A stretch of DNA of 64,000 bases from JBDROU01 sp043809745 [NCBI: bacterium] (lineage in GTDB: Bacteria > Elusimicrobiota > JBDRMW01). Positions 17,449-25,568 of this stretch are shown one piece after another. Below the pieces are notes generated by a model that saw only the letters and a list, made by a program, of their open reading frames with translations, was not told the origin of the DNA and did not search any database. A program made the position numbers and the translations under genes. Positions within the stretch are counted from its first letter, which is position 1, and every line of letters starts with the position of its first letter. The stretch is taken from the NCBI GenBank assembly GCA_043809745.1, contig JBDROU010000005.1:1-64000 (forward strand). The letters are read 5' to 3'.

Positions 17449-18120
17449 TTAATTCCCAGCCAGCTCATCGGAACGTTTGGTGTTTTCATTTAACTTTTCT
17501 TCGACAAACGGCGCTATTTCTTCTAAATTATCATCAGATTTAATATAAATCGGATCGCCATAAGTTGCAGCTATTTTGTTGAAAGGATAAGGTATGTAAT
17601 ATTGATCCCAGCTTTTTATGATTTTTTTTCTTTTTGCTCCAAATGAAAGAGGGATTATTGGAGCGCCGCTTTTCTGGGCGAGCATCAATAATCCTTTTTG
17701 AACTTTACAGACCGGGCCCTTAGGGCCATCGGGCGTTATTCCTATGCAATACCCTAGTTTAAGAGCCTGCAATGACTGCACCAAAGCTTTTACAGCTCCT
17801 CTGGAAGTAGAACCTCTGACCGTATCCATCTTAAAGTAGTTGATTACACGGGCTATATATTCACCGTCCTTGCTTTCAGATATAAGCACTTTAATCTTAT
17901 CATTTCTTCTTATGTATCCCAAAAAGAACTGTCTGCAATGCCAGAAAGCAAAAATTACATTCCTGCGTTCCTTGATCAGCTCATCCGCGATATTCCGTTT
18001 ATCTTCAACAATTCGCGAAGTTAGAGATACAAAACGAATATAAAGCATACCCAATAAAGGGACTATAAAAAACAATACCCTGTCTAATATGCTTCTTACT
18101 TTTGCTTTTTTTTGATCCAC
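17449..18120 (-). CDS. DUF374 lysophospholipid acyltransferase family protein
   Basis: A 223-residue protein with an N-terminal hydrophobic segment, FAFWHCRQF (the HX4D/E region in divergent form), GITPDGPKGPVCKVQKG, and IIPLSFGAKRKKIIKSWDQYYIPYPF, all typical of DUF374. These proteins are often encoded beside waaA and are thought to acylate lipid A or a related lipid. It overlaps the upstream gene by 25 bases. With the LpxL-like gene at 7916-8791 the cluster has two different acyltransferase families. Confidence 0.85.
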   Translation of the reverse strand: MDQKKAKVRSILDRVLFFIVPLLGMLYIRFVSLTSRIVEDKRNIADELIKERRNVIFAFWHCRQFFLGYIRRNDKIKVLISESKDGEYIARVINYFKMDTVRGSTSRGAVKALVQSLQALKLGYCIGITPDGPKGPVCKVQKGLLMLAQKSGAPIIPLSFGAKRKKIIKSWDQYYIPYPFNKIAATYGDPIYIKSDDNLEEIAPFVEEKLNENTKRSDELAGN

Positions 18121-18701
18121 GGGAAAAAATAGAAATTTACCAGCGCTGGCGATAAAACGGTATCTTCAACAAGAGAGACACCAATCTTCTGCGGGTCAAG
18201 CCATTGAGTAAGTGCCGAGAAATACCTCCCCAGCGGGAGCTCAAATCTTCCGGAAACGCTGCAATGCTCTCTTTCGGCTTCATCCGATATAATGCGTCCA
18301 ATAAAATTTCCTCCTAAAGAAAGCGCATGATTCGACAGATTCTTTGCAATCAATTTCTCTGCATCATCATATCCATCTTTATTTAAATATTTATCAATTG
18401 TATTCCCCAGACTCACAACAGCAAAACTAACCGCCAGTAAATTTTTTAACGAAGATCCGTTTTCCGGATTACTTTTTAGACATACCATACAATCCTGCCA
18501 AAGAGCTGCATGCTCAATCTCGCCTTTTTCGCATGAAACTGTTTCAAAAATCGCAGCGGGAGACAAAGCACCCTCTATTTCATCAGCAACAGCGTTGAAT
18601 TCCTCCTCATTTTTTTCGACAGTTTCTCCTAAAGTATTTTTCAACTGCTTCCATAAAACATTTTTATTGATTGACAGCCTGAAATTCTTTATTTTATTCA
18701 T
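18096..18701 (-). CDS. hypothetical protein resembling a MetH activation domain
   Basis: A 201-residue soluble protein. I do not recognise it with certainty. The middle and end (LAVSFAVVSLGNTIDKYL, then ...GRFELPLGRYFSALTQWLD and IGVSLVEDTVLSPA) follow the order of the vitamin B12-dependent methionine synthase activation domain, where the family has ATLG, RxSPGYGDxPLxxQ and IGxxLxxSxxLxP. The SPGYGD segment that contacts SAM and cobalamin is mostly missing, so a direct MetH reactivation role is doubtful. Its start shares one base with the secF stop (TAATG). It may be a corrinoid-related protein trapped in the operon, or a new function. Confidence 0.4.
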   Translation of the reverse strand: MNKIKNFRLSINKNVLWKQLKNTLGETVEKNEEEFNAVADEIEGALSPAAIFETVSCEKGEIEHAALWQDCMVCLKSNPENGSSLKNLLAVSFAVVSLGNTIDKYLNKDGYDDAEKLIAKNLSNHALSLGGNFIGRIISDEAEREHCSVSGRFELPLGRYFSALTQWLDPQKIGVSLVEDTVLSPALVNFYFFPWIKKKQK

Positions 18702-19603
18702 TATCTCTTAATATTGCGTTGTTTCTCGTTCCAAATATATACGAGAGGCGTTGCTATAAATAATGTGGAATATGTACCTATGCCCACGCCTATAATAAGA
18801 GCAACTGAAAAATCATGAAGCACCTCACCGCCAAAAAAATAAATTGCAACTAATGGGAATAATACGGTAAGTGAAGTAATAATTGTTCTTGAGAGGGTTT
18901 CGTTTAGACTGCGATTAATAATTCCGCCTAATGATTCTTTACGCAATAACCTTAAATTCTCCCTGATTCTATCGAACACTACTATAGTATCGTTTATTGA
19001 ATAACCCGCTAATGTAAGAAGCGCCGCTATTGTCGTTAATGTTATTTCCTTATTCAGGACTGAGAATAACCCTAATGTAATAAAAACATCATGAATGAGC
19101 GCTACAACACCTGCAAAACCCCAGATGCCGGCCTTAAAACGTATAGCAACATAAATAATAATACCGACCAAGCTAAAAAAGATCGCAAAACTGGCCTGTT
19201 TCCTTAGATGCTTTCCAACCGCAGGTCCAACGAATTCAACTCTTTCAAGTGTAATCTTATTATCCTTTAACTCTTCAGCTAATACATTAGTTATTTTGTT
19301 TCCAACAACATCAGTCTGAACTTCTTCACTCTTAACGCGAATAATAACCGAATTTATTTTGCTAAAATTCTGAAGCTCACTCTTGAACCCATTATTACTT
19401 AATATCAAGCGCAAATTATCAATATCCGGGCTCTTTTCAAAATGTATTTGCAATAATGTACCGCCCGTAAAATCTATCCCAAGATTTGGGCCCTTATGTA
19501 TAATTAACGACACGATGCCAACTACCACCAGCAAAGCAGACGCGATAAACGCATACTTCGACTTACTTAAAAAATCAAAATTAGTTCTTTTTATAATTTC
19601 CAT
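18701..19603 (-). CDS. secF: protein translocase subunit SecF
   Basis: A 300-residue inner-membrane protein with six predicted membrane segments. GIDFTGGTLLQIHF follows the first segment; later come FVGPAVGKHLRKQA, LTLAGYSINDTIVVFDRIREN and a C-terminal TYSTLFIATPLV. With SecD it uses proton motive force to help release exported proteins. It lies 13 bases after secD. Confidence 0.96.
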   Translation of the reverse strand: MEIIKRTNFDFLSKSKYAFIASALLVVVGIVSLIIHKGPNLGIDFTGGTLLQIHFEKSPDIDNLRLILSNNGFKSELQNFSKINSVIIRVKSEEVQTDVVGNKITNVLAEELKDNKITLERVEFVGPAVGKHLRKQASFAIFFSLVGIIIYVAIRFKAGIWGFAGVVALIHDVFITLGLFSVLNKEITLTTIAALLTLAGYSINDTIVVFDRIRENLRLLRKESLGGIINRSLNETLSRTIITSLTVLFPLVAIYFFGGEVLHDFSVALIIGVGIGTYSTLFIATPLVYIWNEKQRNIKR

Positions 19604-19616
19604 TATCCCTCCAAGT

Positions 19617-21047
19617 TTATATACTCAATTTTTGCACAACTCTGCCGGACAAAGTATATTCGAATATTGTCCGTGTAACAACAATTGCCGTAAACATACT
19701 CGCTATCAAACCGATAGTCAATGTAACTGCAAATCCTTTTATAGGACCTGTGCCAAACTGAAAAAGGAAAATTGCAGCCAACAGTGTTGTTATATTGCCG
19801 TCTATAATAGCGCTGAAAGCCTTCTGGTAACCTATATCAATAGCAACCCTAACCGTCTTTCCTAATCGGAGTTCCTCTCTAATTCGCTCGAATATCAGCA
19901 CATTGGCATCTACAGCCATACCCAGTGAAAGTATCATACCTGCGATACCCGGGAGGGTCAATGTGGCTCTTAAATACGCCATAATCCCCAGAATAATCAA
20001 CAAGTTAAAAAGCAATGCAAAGTTTGCTATCATTCCTGAAAACTTATAATAAATCATCATAAAAATAATTATTAGGATAAACCCCAAAACTGTTGAATTA
20101 AAACCGGAACTAACTGAATCCTCTCCTAGTGATGGGCCGACAGTACGTTCTTCTATTATGTTCACTGGTGCAGGCAGAGCACCTGCTCTCAAGACCGTAG
20201 CAAGAAATTTTGCATCATCCTGCGAGAATGTACCTTCTATTATCGCCTGGCCATCAGGTATCCTTGACCTTATTACAGGGGATGATTGAACAATCCCATC
20301 AAGTACGATAGCCAAATTTCTTCCGATATTATTGCCTGTGGTTTTAGAAAAGAGCTTGGCCCCATCAGAATTAAACTTCAGCGAAACATGGGGATAACCT
20401 GTGTTGCCTCCAAATTCCATCCTTGCATCTAATAGATACGCTCCTGTTAACTCCGCTTTTGAATTCAGTATATAATAACTGTTTTCCTTGCCTTGAACAA
20501 TCTCCATGCCTTCAGGAATTATCTCTTTAACTTCCGGTATTACATCTCCGTTTTCGTCCTTATATTGAGACATCCCTTTATCAAGCTCAAGCAGTTTTTC
20601 CTGTATCTTTGATAATGTATCTGAGTTATCCACAAGCTTAAATTCCAGCAAAGCAGTCTTACCTATAAGATCCTTTGCACTCTGAACATCCTTAATTCCC
20701 GGCAGTTGAACAACAATCCATTGTTTACCCTGTTTCGCAATAAGAGGTTCTGATACACCAAATTGATCAATCCTGTTTCTTATAACCTCAATCGCCCTGC
20801 CAACCGCATCAGCTACCGTTGATTCATCATCAAGCTTTTCAATATCCACCTCTAAAATAAGATGCATACCGCCTTTCAAATCAAGTCCGAGGTTAAGAAT
20901 TTTTTTAAGAATCGGATCTTTAACCTTCTCAAGCTTTACCCTTTCATTGGGAGACATCCGGTACCACTGATAGGTCGGATAAATCAGATAAAAAATACCC
21001 GCCAAAACGATCAGAATTACTACCAATTTCCACTGGGTTCTAGTCAT
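19617..21047 (-). CDS. secD: protein translocase subunit SecD
   Basis: A 476-residue protein with one N-terminal membrane segment, the GLDLKGGMHLILEVD motif, a periplasmic domain with IRNRIDQFGVSEPLI, VQLPGI and P-head region, then five C-terminal segments with LSLGMAVDANVLIFERIREELRLG. These are diagnostic for SecD. yajC is encoded 850 bases upstream with an HD-protein gene in between, a small departure from the usual yajC-secD-secF order. Confidence 0.96.
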   Translation of the reverse strand: MTRTQWKLVVILIVLAGIFYLIYPTYQWYRMSPNERVKLEKVKDPILKKILNLGLDLKGGMHLILEVDIEKLDDESTVADAVGRAIEVIRNRIDQFGVSEPLIAKQGKQWIVVQLPGIKDVQSAKDLIGKTALLEFKLVDNSDTLSKIQEKLLELDKGMSQYKDENGDVIPEVKEIIPEGMEIVQGKENSYYILNSKAELTGAYLLDARMEFGGNTGYPHVSLKFNSDGAKLFSKTTGNNIGRNLAIVLDGIVQSSPVIRSRIPDGQAIIEGTFSQDDAKFLATVLRAGALPAPVNIIEERTVGPSLGEDSVSSGFNSTVLGFILIIIFMMIYYKFSGMIANFALLFNLLIILGIMAYLRATLTLPGIAGMILSLGMAVDANVLIFERIREELRLGKTVRVAIDIGYQKAFSAIIDGNITTLLAAIFLFQFGTGPIKGFAVTLTIGLIASMFTAIVVTRTIFEYTLSGRVVQKLSI

Positions 21048-21076
21048 ATCATATCCCTTTCTCTTTTTAAATTATC

Positions 21077-21742
21077 TCAAACTACCTTTTTATCATTTAT
21101 TATTAATTCAAAATTGCAGTGAAGAAACTGCGCAGCCCTCCTGCACATTATCATTCTGTCCAAAAATATCTCAAAATATTCCATTACCTGTGAAATCTGA
21201 GTATTAATGTTTAACTCAAGACTGATCGACTTGTGCACCTGCTCTACTTTTAAGAACGATCTTTCCGCGGCATAATTTACCCGATCGTGTATATCAAATT
21301 CAACCATTCTGGGATTTCGAACGCGTGACTGATGAACATCTGATTTATCCGCCAGGATCATCGCAGCCGCAACCGGATTAATTGGTTCACCCGTTTGTTC
21401 CTCATGATTACCGATAGCGCTGATAACGTATGCGATCTCCATCGGATCACACTTAAGTTCCTCCATCACCCTTATAGCAATCATCGCGCTGGCCCTGCCG
21501 TGATCATTCCTGTTTATCACATTCCCAATATCATGCATATAACCGGCTATTGCCGCTAATTTAGGCAGCGGCTCGCGGTACATAAGGTGTTCCAGTATGT
21601 TTTGCGCCACATTTGACACCAAACTGGCATGCCTGAATCCGTGCTCAGTATAACCTATGGCGCCCAAATATTCATTTGCTGCCTCTATTAAACCTGAAAC
21701 CAACTGATTACGTTTAACATCTTCAACAGTTATTGTAGACAT
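21077..21742 (-). CDS. HD-domain protein, paralogue A
   Basis: A 221-residue HD-superfamily protein: EHGFRHASLV (metal-binding H), YMHDIGNVINRNDHGRAS (the HD pair), and a later H-E and DKSDVHQSRVRNP. It is clearly paralogous to the product of 24891-25568, sharing the HDRVNYAxERSFLxV and SLELNI...VMxYFEIFL blocks. Metal-dependent phosphohydrolase activity is expected; the substrate is unknown. It sits between yajC and secD. Confidence 0.8.
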   Translation of the reverse strand: MSTITVEDVKRNQLVSGLIEAANEYLGAIGYTEHGFRHASLVSNVAQNILEHLMYREPLPKLAAIAGYMHDIGNVINRNDHGRASAMIAIRVMEELKCDPMEIAYVISAIGNHEEQTGEPINPVAAAMILADKSDVHQSRVRNPRMVEFDIHDRVNYAAERSFLKVEQVHKSISLELNINTQISQVMEYFEIFLDRMIMCRRAAQFLHCNFELIINDKKVV

Positions 21743-21899
21743 TCTTTATCTTATCCGAAAGTAAACTCGCAAAATTTAAATAAGTTGCGCATAATTCTTA
21801 TTCACTAAAAAACATACATCCTGGTTCACACAACTTCACACGCTTTTCTGCAAACATACAGCTTTACGGCTCAATCTCAAAATGCAAACTAATGTCTCG
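21743..21899. other. 157-base intergenic spacer between yajC and an HD-protein gene
   Basis: I see no gene, tRNA or strong hairpin here. It is the largest gap inside the sec part of the operon and may carry a promoter for HD-secD-secF, but no convincing -35/-10 pair stands out. Confidence 0.4.
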
Positions 21900-22262
21900 T
21901 TACTGTTTAAGCACTTCAGCTTGATTAACTTCCTGAATATTCGCCTGGTCCTTAACGGTAGTTGAAATTGCATGCTTTGCAACTCTGATCTTAACATCAT
22001 CAGCAACCTTTAATTCCACAACATTACCTCTTAACGCAGCAACCGTTCCATATATCCCGCCGTTCGTAAGTACCTGGTCGCCTTTCTGAATCTGACTCAG
22101 CATCTCTTGATGATCCTTACTCTTTTTCTGCTGAGGCCTGATTATCAGGAAATAAAAAATTGCGAATATTACAATTAACGGAACAAAATTCATTAATCCT
22201 GAACCGGCCTGCGGCGCTCCCTGAGCTGCCTGCGCTTCTGCATATAATAAACTTACCAACAT
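21900..22262 (-). CDS. yajC: preprotein translocase subunit YajC
   Basis: A 120-residue protein with one membrane segment (about 24-42), followed by the signature FYFLIIRPQQKKSKDHQEML and LTNGGIYGTVAALRGNVVELKV. A strong AAGGAGG site precedes the ATG. It associates with SecDF. A HEAT-repeat gene lies 14 bases upstream. Confidence 0.94.
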   Translation of the reverse strand: MLVSLLYAEAQAAQGAPQAGSGLMNFVPLIVIFAIFYFLIIRPQQKKSKDHQEMLSQIQKGDQVLTNGGIYGTVAALRGNVVELKVADDVKIRVAKHAISTTVKDQANIQEVNQAEVLKQ

Positions 22263-22276
22263 AACAACCTCCTTAA

Positions 22277-23407
22277 TTAGTGTTTTCTAGCTCGGTTTAA
22301 TTTCAATAAAATTACCCCGGCTGCATCTAACCTTATTCTATCCTCTTTGTCATCCAGCATATTTTCCAAAAATTCAACCGATTTTTTATGTTCAATGTAT
22401 TTTAATGCTTCTACGACTCTCTCTCTAACATCGGGATCCTCGTTCTGCATCCCAACCTTTATTGTATCCAACCCGGCATTGGATCCTAATATTCCAAGAG
22501 ATTTTGCCGCAACAATGCGAATACTGCCGTTGTTATCTTCCAGAAACTCTTTTAATATCGGAATTATCGATCTATCCTCCATTTTTCCAAGGCCTTCTAC
22601 CGCTCTGCTGCGCACGGTATCAACCGGATCATAAAGCATACTCTTCAGATCATCAAAGGCTTCTAAGCTCCCAATATTCCCCAATGCCCCTGTTGCTTCA
22701 GCCCGAACCTCGGAATCGCTATCCTCCAAAGCCTTAACAACACTGGACAGTGTTTTTCTGCTGGCTATCTCTTCCAAAGCCTTTATTGCGGTTATTCTGA
22801 CAAACTTATCTTCATCCTTTATAGCGCTCTCAAAAAGAATCGTTTCAGTGGTGTCTCCAAGCATTGCAATTGCAATGCTTGCGGCATCACGCATGCGGCC
22901 AGTCTCGGTTTTCTTTATTTTTTTGAGTATATCTATGGATTCCTGCCTGCCAATATCCCCAAGTATTTTTGCAGCCTTTATCCTTATGTTTTCTTCGGAG
23001 AGAAACTTCATTTTAATGACAGGTGAGTTTATATCTCCGTGAACCTCAATGGGTGTTTTTACTATCTCTTCCGCAACTCCAACCCCATCCAAGTTACCTA
23101 AAGCGAATAATCCTTTTGCCGCCTCAAGCTGGATATTCTTATTAGTATCTTTCAGAAAAAGATGCAGGTCAGATTCGAAAGCCATATCACGGCTATCTGT
23201 TGCTGCTGAGATAGCCATAGATTTAACATAGTAATTTGGATTATTAAACTCGCTTTTAACTATTTTCAGGCATTTATCATAAAGCCTTTGCTCAGCCTTA
23301 CTGAGATCCTTGCCGAATACAAAGCTGATCGCAGCTATTAATATAAAAAGACCAACCATTAAAGAAAAAAGTAAACTAAATTTAAGTTTAGCGGACATTA
23401 TAGCCAT
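22277..23407 (-). CDS. HEAT-repeat protein, exported or membrane-anchored
   Basis: A 376-residue protein with an N-terminal hydrophobic segment (about 12-30) and then about seven to eight HEAT/PBS-lyase-type repeats of about 31 residues, each with a pattern like V-R-x-x-A-x-x-A-L-G-x-I. HEAT arrays are protein-binding scaffolds; here it would face the periplasm. Starts at 23407 or 23398 (MSAKLKF) are both possible; neither has a strong ribosome-binding site. It lies between the palindromic element and yajC. Confidence 0.8.
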   Translation of the reverse strand: MAIMSAKLKFSLLFSLMVGLFILIAAISFVFGKDLSKAEQRLYDKCLKIVKSEFNNPNYYVKSMAISAATDSRDMAFESDLHLFLKDTNKNIQLEAAKGLFALGNLDGVGVAEEIVKTPIEVHGDINSPVIKMKFLSEENIRIKAAKILGDIGRQESIDILKKIKKTETGRMRDAASIAIAMLGDTTETILFESAIKDEDKFVRITAIKALEEIASRKTLSSVVKALEDSDSEVRAEATGALGNIGSLEAFDDLKSMLYDPVDTVRSRAVEGLGKMEDRSIIPILKEFLEDNNGSIRIVAAKSLGILGSNAGLDTIKVGMQNEDPDVRERVVEALKYIEHKKSVEFLENMLDDKEDRIRLDAAGVILLKLNRARKH

Positions 23408-23411
23408 AGCT

Positions 23412-23438
23412 CAGTAATATTACCCGGGGTTACTTTAC
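23412..23438. repeat. imperfect palindrome ahead of the HEAT-repeat gene
   Basis: AGTAATATTACCC and GGGTTACTTTACT are near-complementary arms around a C/G centre (the centre reads CCCGGGG). It lies 5-31 bases before the HEAT gene's first ATG and directly next to the end hairpin of the larger repeat. It could be a regulatory hairpin in the leader; no proof from sequence alone. Confidence 0.35.
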
Positions 23439-23439
23439 T

Positions 23440-23754
23440 GGGGTTTCCCCATTTTATTTTTTAACTTGGCAAAGCCTCTATGAAAACAGCAGAAAATATT
23501 TTGTGTAACGACTTGCAAAATTTAGGGTTTCGAAGAAAATATTCGGAAACTTTTGCCGGCGTGTTTGAGCCACAAAAAGTCTTCGACTTTTTGCGTGCGA
23601 GTTGTCGGCAAACCGAATATTTTCGTTCATCGAAGCCCGTATAGAATTTTGCATCGGAGTGAAAAAAATGTTTTCTGCTGTTTTCACTTATTATACCAAA
23701 TTTTTGTTTACTTTTATTCATAAAATTAACAAATGTATTAATATTTTGGTGGAA
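23440..23754. repeat. palindromic interspersed repeat, copy 2 (long form)
   Basis: About 315 bp between tgt (stop at 23761-23763) and the HEAT gene. The left end is the hairpin GGGG-TTT-CCCC (23440-23450) followed by ATTTTATT. Inside is a 204-bp imperfect palindrome: 23482-23502 pairs with 23665-23685 at 20 of 21 positions, and the apex 23573-23593 is a 9-bp stem (CAAAAAGTC/GACTTTTTG) with a 3-base loop. The right end is a degenerate inverted copy of the left end. It shares exact 23-mer and 22-mer blocks with copy 1 (4406-4577). No protein is encoded; open frames on either strand arise from the palindrome. Confidence 0.82.
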
Positions 23755-23760
23755 TGCCTG

Positions 23761-24894
23761 TTACTTTATACCCTCGTTCCATGCAGATAAAAACTTTTGT
23801 TTTTGAGCAAAAAAACAATCATTTTTAATGCTTTTATTTATTAATTTCATTAATTCTACCATAAAACATAAATTATGTAAAGTAGCTAACCGAGGAGCCA
23901 GTAATTCTTTAGCTTTGAATAGATGGTGAATATAAGCTCTTGTATAATTTTTACAGGTAAAACATCCGCATCCTGCTTCTACAGGTTTAAAATCATCTCT
24001 AAAACGCGCATTATCCAGATTATACTTGCCATTAAATGTAAATATTTGGCCCTTCCTTGCATTTCTTGTAGGAAGAACGCAATCGAACAGATCAATACCA
24101 TTCTCAATAAAAAACCACAAATCCTCCATCATGCCTATACCCATAGCATATCTAGCTTTTTCCTCCGGCAGATATAAAACAGTATTTAACGCAGACTCAT
24201 ACATCAACTCCTTTGACTCGCCTACAGAAAGCCCGCCTATCGCATAACCGTCAAAATCCACCTCTACAGTCTTTAATGCGCTTTCTCTCCTTAAATCCTT
24301 AAAAACACCTCCTTGGACAATCCCAAATAACTGACTTTTATTTGGTCCTTTATCAGAATGCTCGTTAAAATAATATTTACTCCGTTTGGCCCAGGAGTGC
24401 GTTCTATCAACCGCTTTTTTCATATATGATTTTTCTACAGGATATCCGGGACATTCATCCAGAACCATCGCTATATCAGAACCTAATTTCAACTGTATAT
24501 CCAAAGCCTTCTCAGGGGTAAATTGATGATAGGAACCGTCTATATGCGACTGAAATCTTACTTCCTCATCCGTGACGCGTGCTAAGTCAGAGAGACTGAA
24601 TATCTGGTATCCGCCCGAATCAGTTAATATCGGCCCGTGCCAGTTCATAAAATTATGCAGTCCGTGCGCTTTATTTATTATATCCAGACCCGGTCTTAAG
24701 TATACATGATAAGTATTTGCCAGAATCATATTCATTTGAAGCGAATGTAACTCATGCGAAGAAAGGGTTTTTACAGCTGCATTAGTTCCCACCGGCATGA
24801 AAGCAGGTGTCGTAACACTTCCATGAGCAGTTCTGACTGTTCCTATGCGCGCTTTACATTCAACGGATTTTTTTTCAACTTTAAAACATTTCAT
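23761..24894 (-). CDS. tgt: queuine tRNA-ribosyltransferase
   Basis: A 377-residue enzyme that swaps guanine for preQ1 at position 34 of GUN-anticodon tRNAs. Motifs: LANTYHVYLRPG, LTDSGGYQIFSL (catalytic D92), GGLSVGE, the nucleophile region DLFDCVLPTRNARKG, and the zinc site with CGCFTCKNYTRAYIHH. Full length for a bacterial Tgt. Its start overlaps the HD gene's stop by four bases, and queA follows that gene upstream, so the queuosine genes are co-transcribed. Confidence 0.96.
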   Translation of the reverse strand: MKCFKVEKKSVECKARIGTVRTAHGSVTTPAFMPVGTNAAVKTLSSHELHSLQMNMILANTYHVYLRPGLDIINKAHGLHNFMNWHGPILTDSGGYQIFSLSDLARVTDEEVRFQSHIDGSYHQFTPEKALDIQLKLGSDIAMVLDECPGYPVEKSYMKKAVDRTHSWAKRSKYYFNEHSDKGPNKSQLFGIVQGGVFKDLRRESALKTVEVDFDGYAIGGLSVGESKELMYESALNTVLYLPEEKARYAMGIGMMEDLWFFIENGIDLFDCVLPTRNARKGQIFTFNGKYNLDNARFRDDFKPVEAGCGCFTCKNYTRAYIHHLFKAKELLAPRLATLHNLCFMVELMKLINKSIKNDCFFAQKQKFLSAWNEGIK

Positions 24895-25568
24895 AAAAAT
24901 TTATCCTGATTAATGAAAAGAACAAAATTACACTTTAAGAATCTTGCTGCCTTTTTCGCCATATGAAGCCTGGATAAAAATATCTCGAAATAATTCATTA
25001 CACTGCATATATCAATATCAATGTTTAACTCCAATGATATCTCTGACTTCTCTTTATCTACCCTCAAGAAAGATCTTTCACATGCATAATTAACCCGGTC
25101 GTGCATATCAAAATCACGAAGATTTTTCTTTCTAACCCTTGTCCTGTGAACATCAGTTTTATCTCCTAAAATAGCGGCAGCTGTTATCGGTGAATGGGGA
25201 TCGTAATCCCGTTCTTCATGACATCCTATCGCATTTATCACTCTGAATATCTCGTTCTGAATCATACCCAAACGCCTCAGCACATCCATAGTAAATACGG
25301 CTCCGCTTTGCATATGCCCTTGAGCGCCGAATGCGTTACCGATATCATGCATATAAGCAGAGATCCTGGCCAGCTCACAGTCCCTTTCAGGAAATCCTAA
25401 ATATTTGAGCACATTCCCCGCAATGTTCGCAGCCAGCTGAGCATGCCTAAACCCATGCTCTTTATAACCGATTGCCGCAAAATTATCATCGGCAGCTTTT
25501 AACAGAGCCTGGACCTCAGCATCATTCTTAACATCATCTAATGCAATCAAATCGTTTTTCTTTATCAT
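24891..25568 (-). CDS. HD-domain protein, paralogue B
   Basis: A 225-residue HD-superfamily protein with EHGFRHAQLAANIAGN, YMHDIGNAFGAQGHMQSG, IGCHEERD and GDKTDVHRTRVRKK. It aligns along its full length with the protein of 21077-21742. It is embedded between queA and tgt with one-base to four-base junctions, so a link to tRNA modification or to general nucleotide metabolism is possible but not shown. The substrate is unknown. Confidence 0.8.
   Translation of the reverse strand: MIKKNDLIALDDVKNDAEVQALLKAADDNFAAIGYKEHGFRHAQLAANIAGNVLKYLGFPERDCELARISAYMHDIGNAFGAQGHMQSGAVFTMDVLRRLGMIQNEIFRVINAIGCHEERDYDPHSPITAAAILGDKTDVHRTRVRKKNLRDFDMHDRVNYACERSFLRVDKEKSEISLELNIDIDICSVMNYFEIFLSRLHMAKKAARFLKCNFVLFINQDKFL

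Noticed and set aside
21743-21899. Third copy of the palindromic repeat
   Set aside because: Only a short match (CGCAAAATTTA-like) is present, without the hairpin, the 22-mer or the ends.
23461-23721. Open frames on both strands within 23461-23790
   Set aside because: They lie wholly in the palindromic repeat, change with its arms and resemble no protein.
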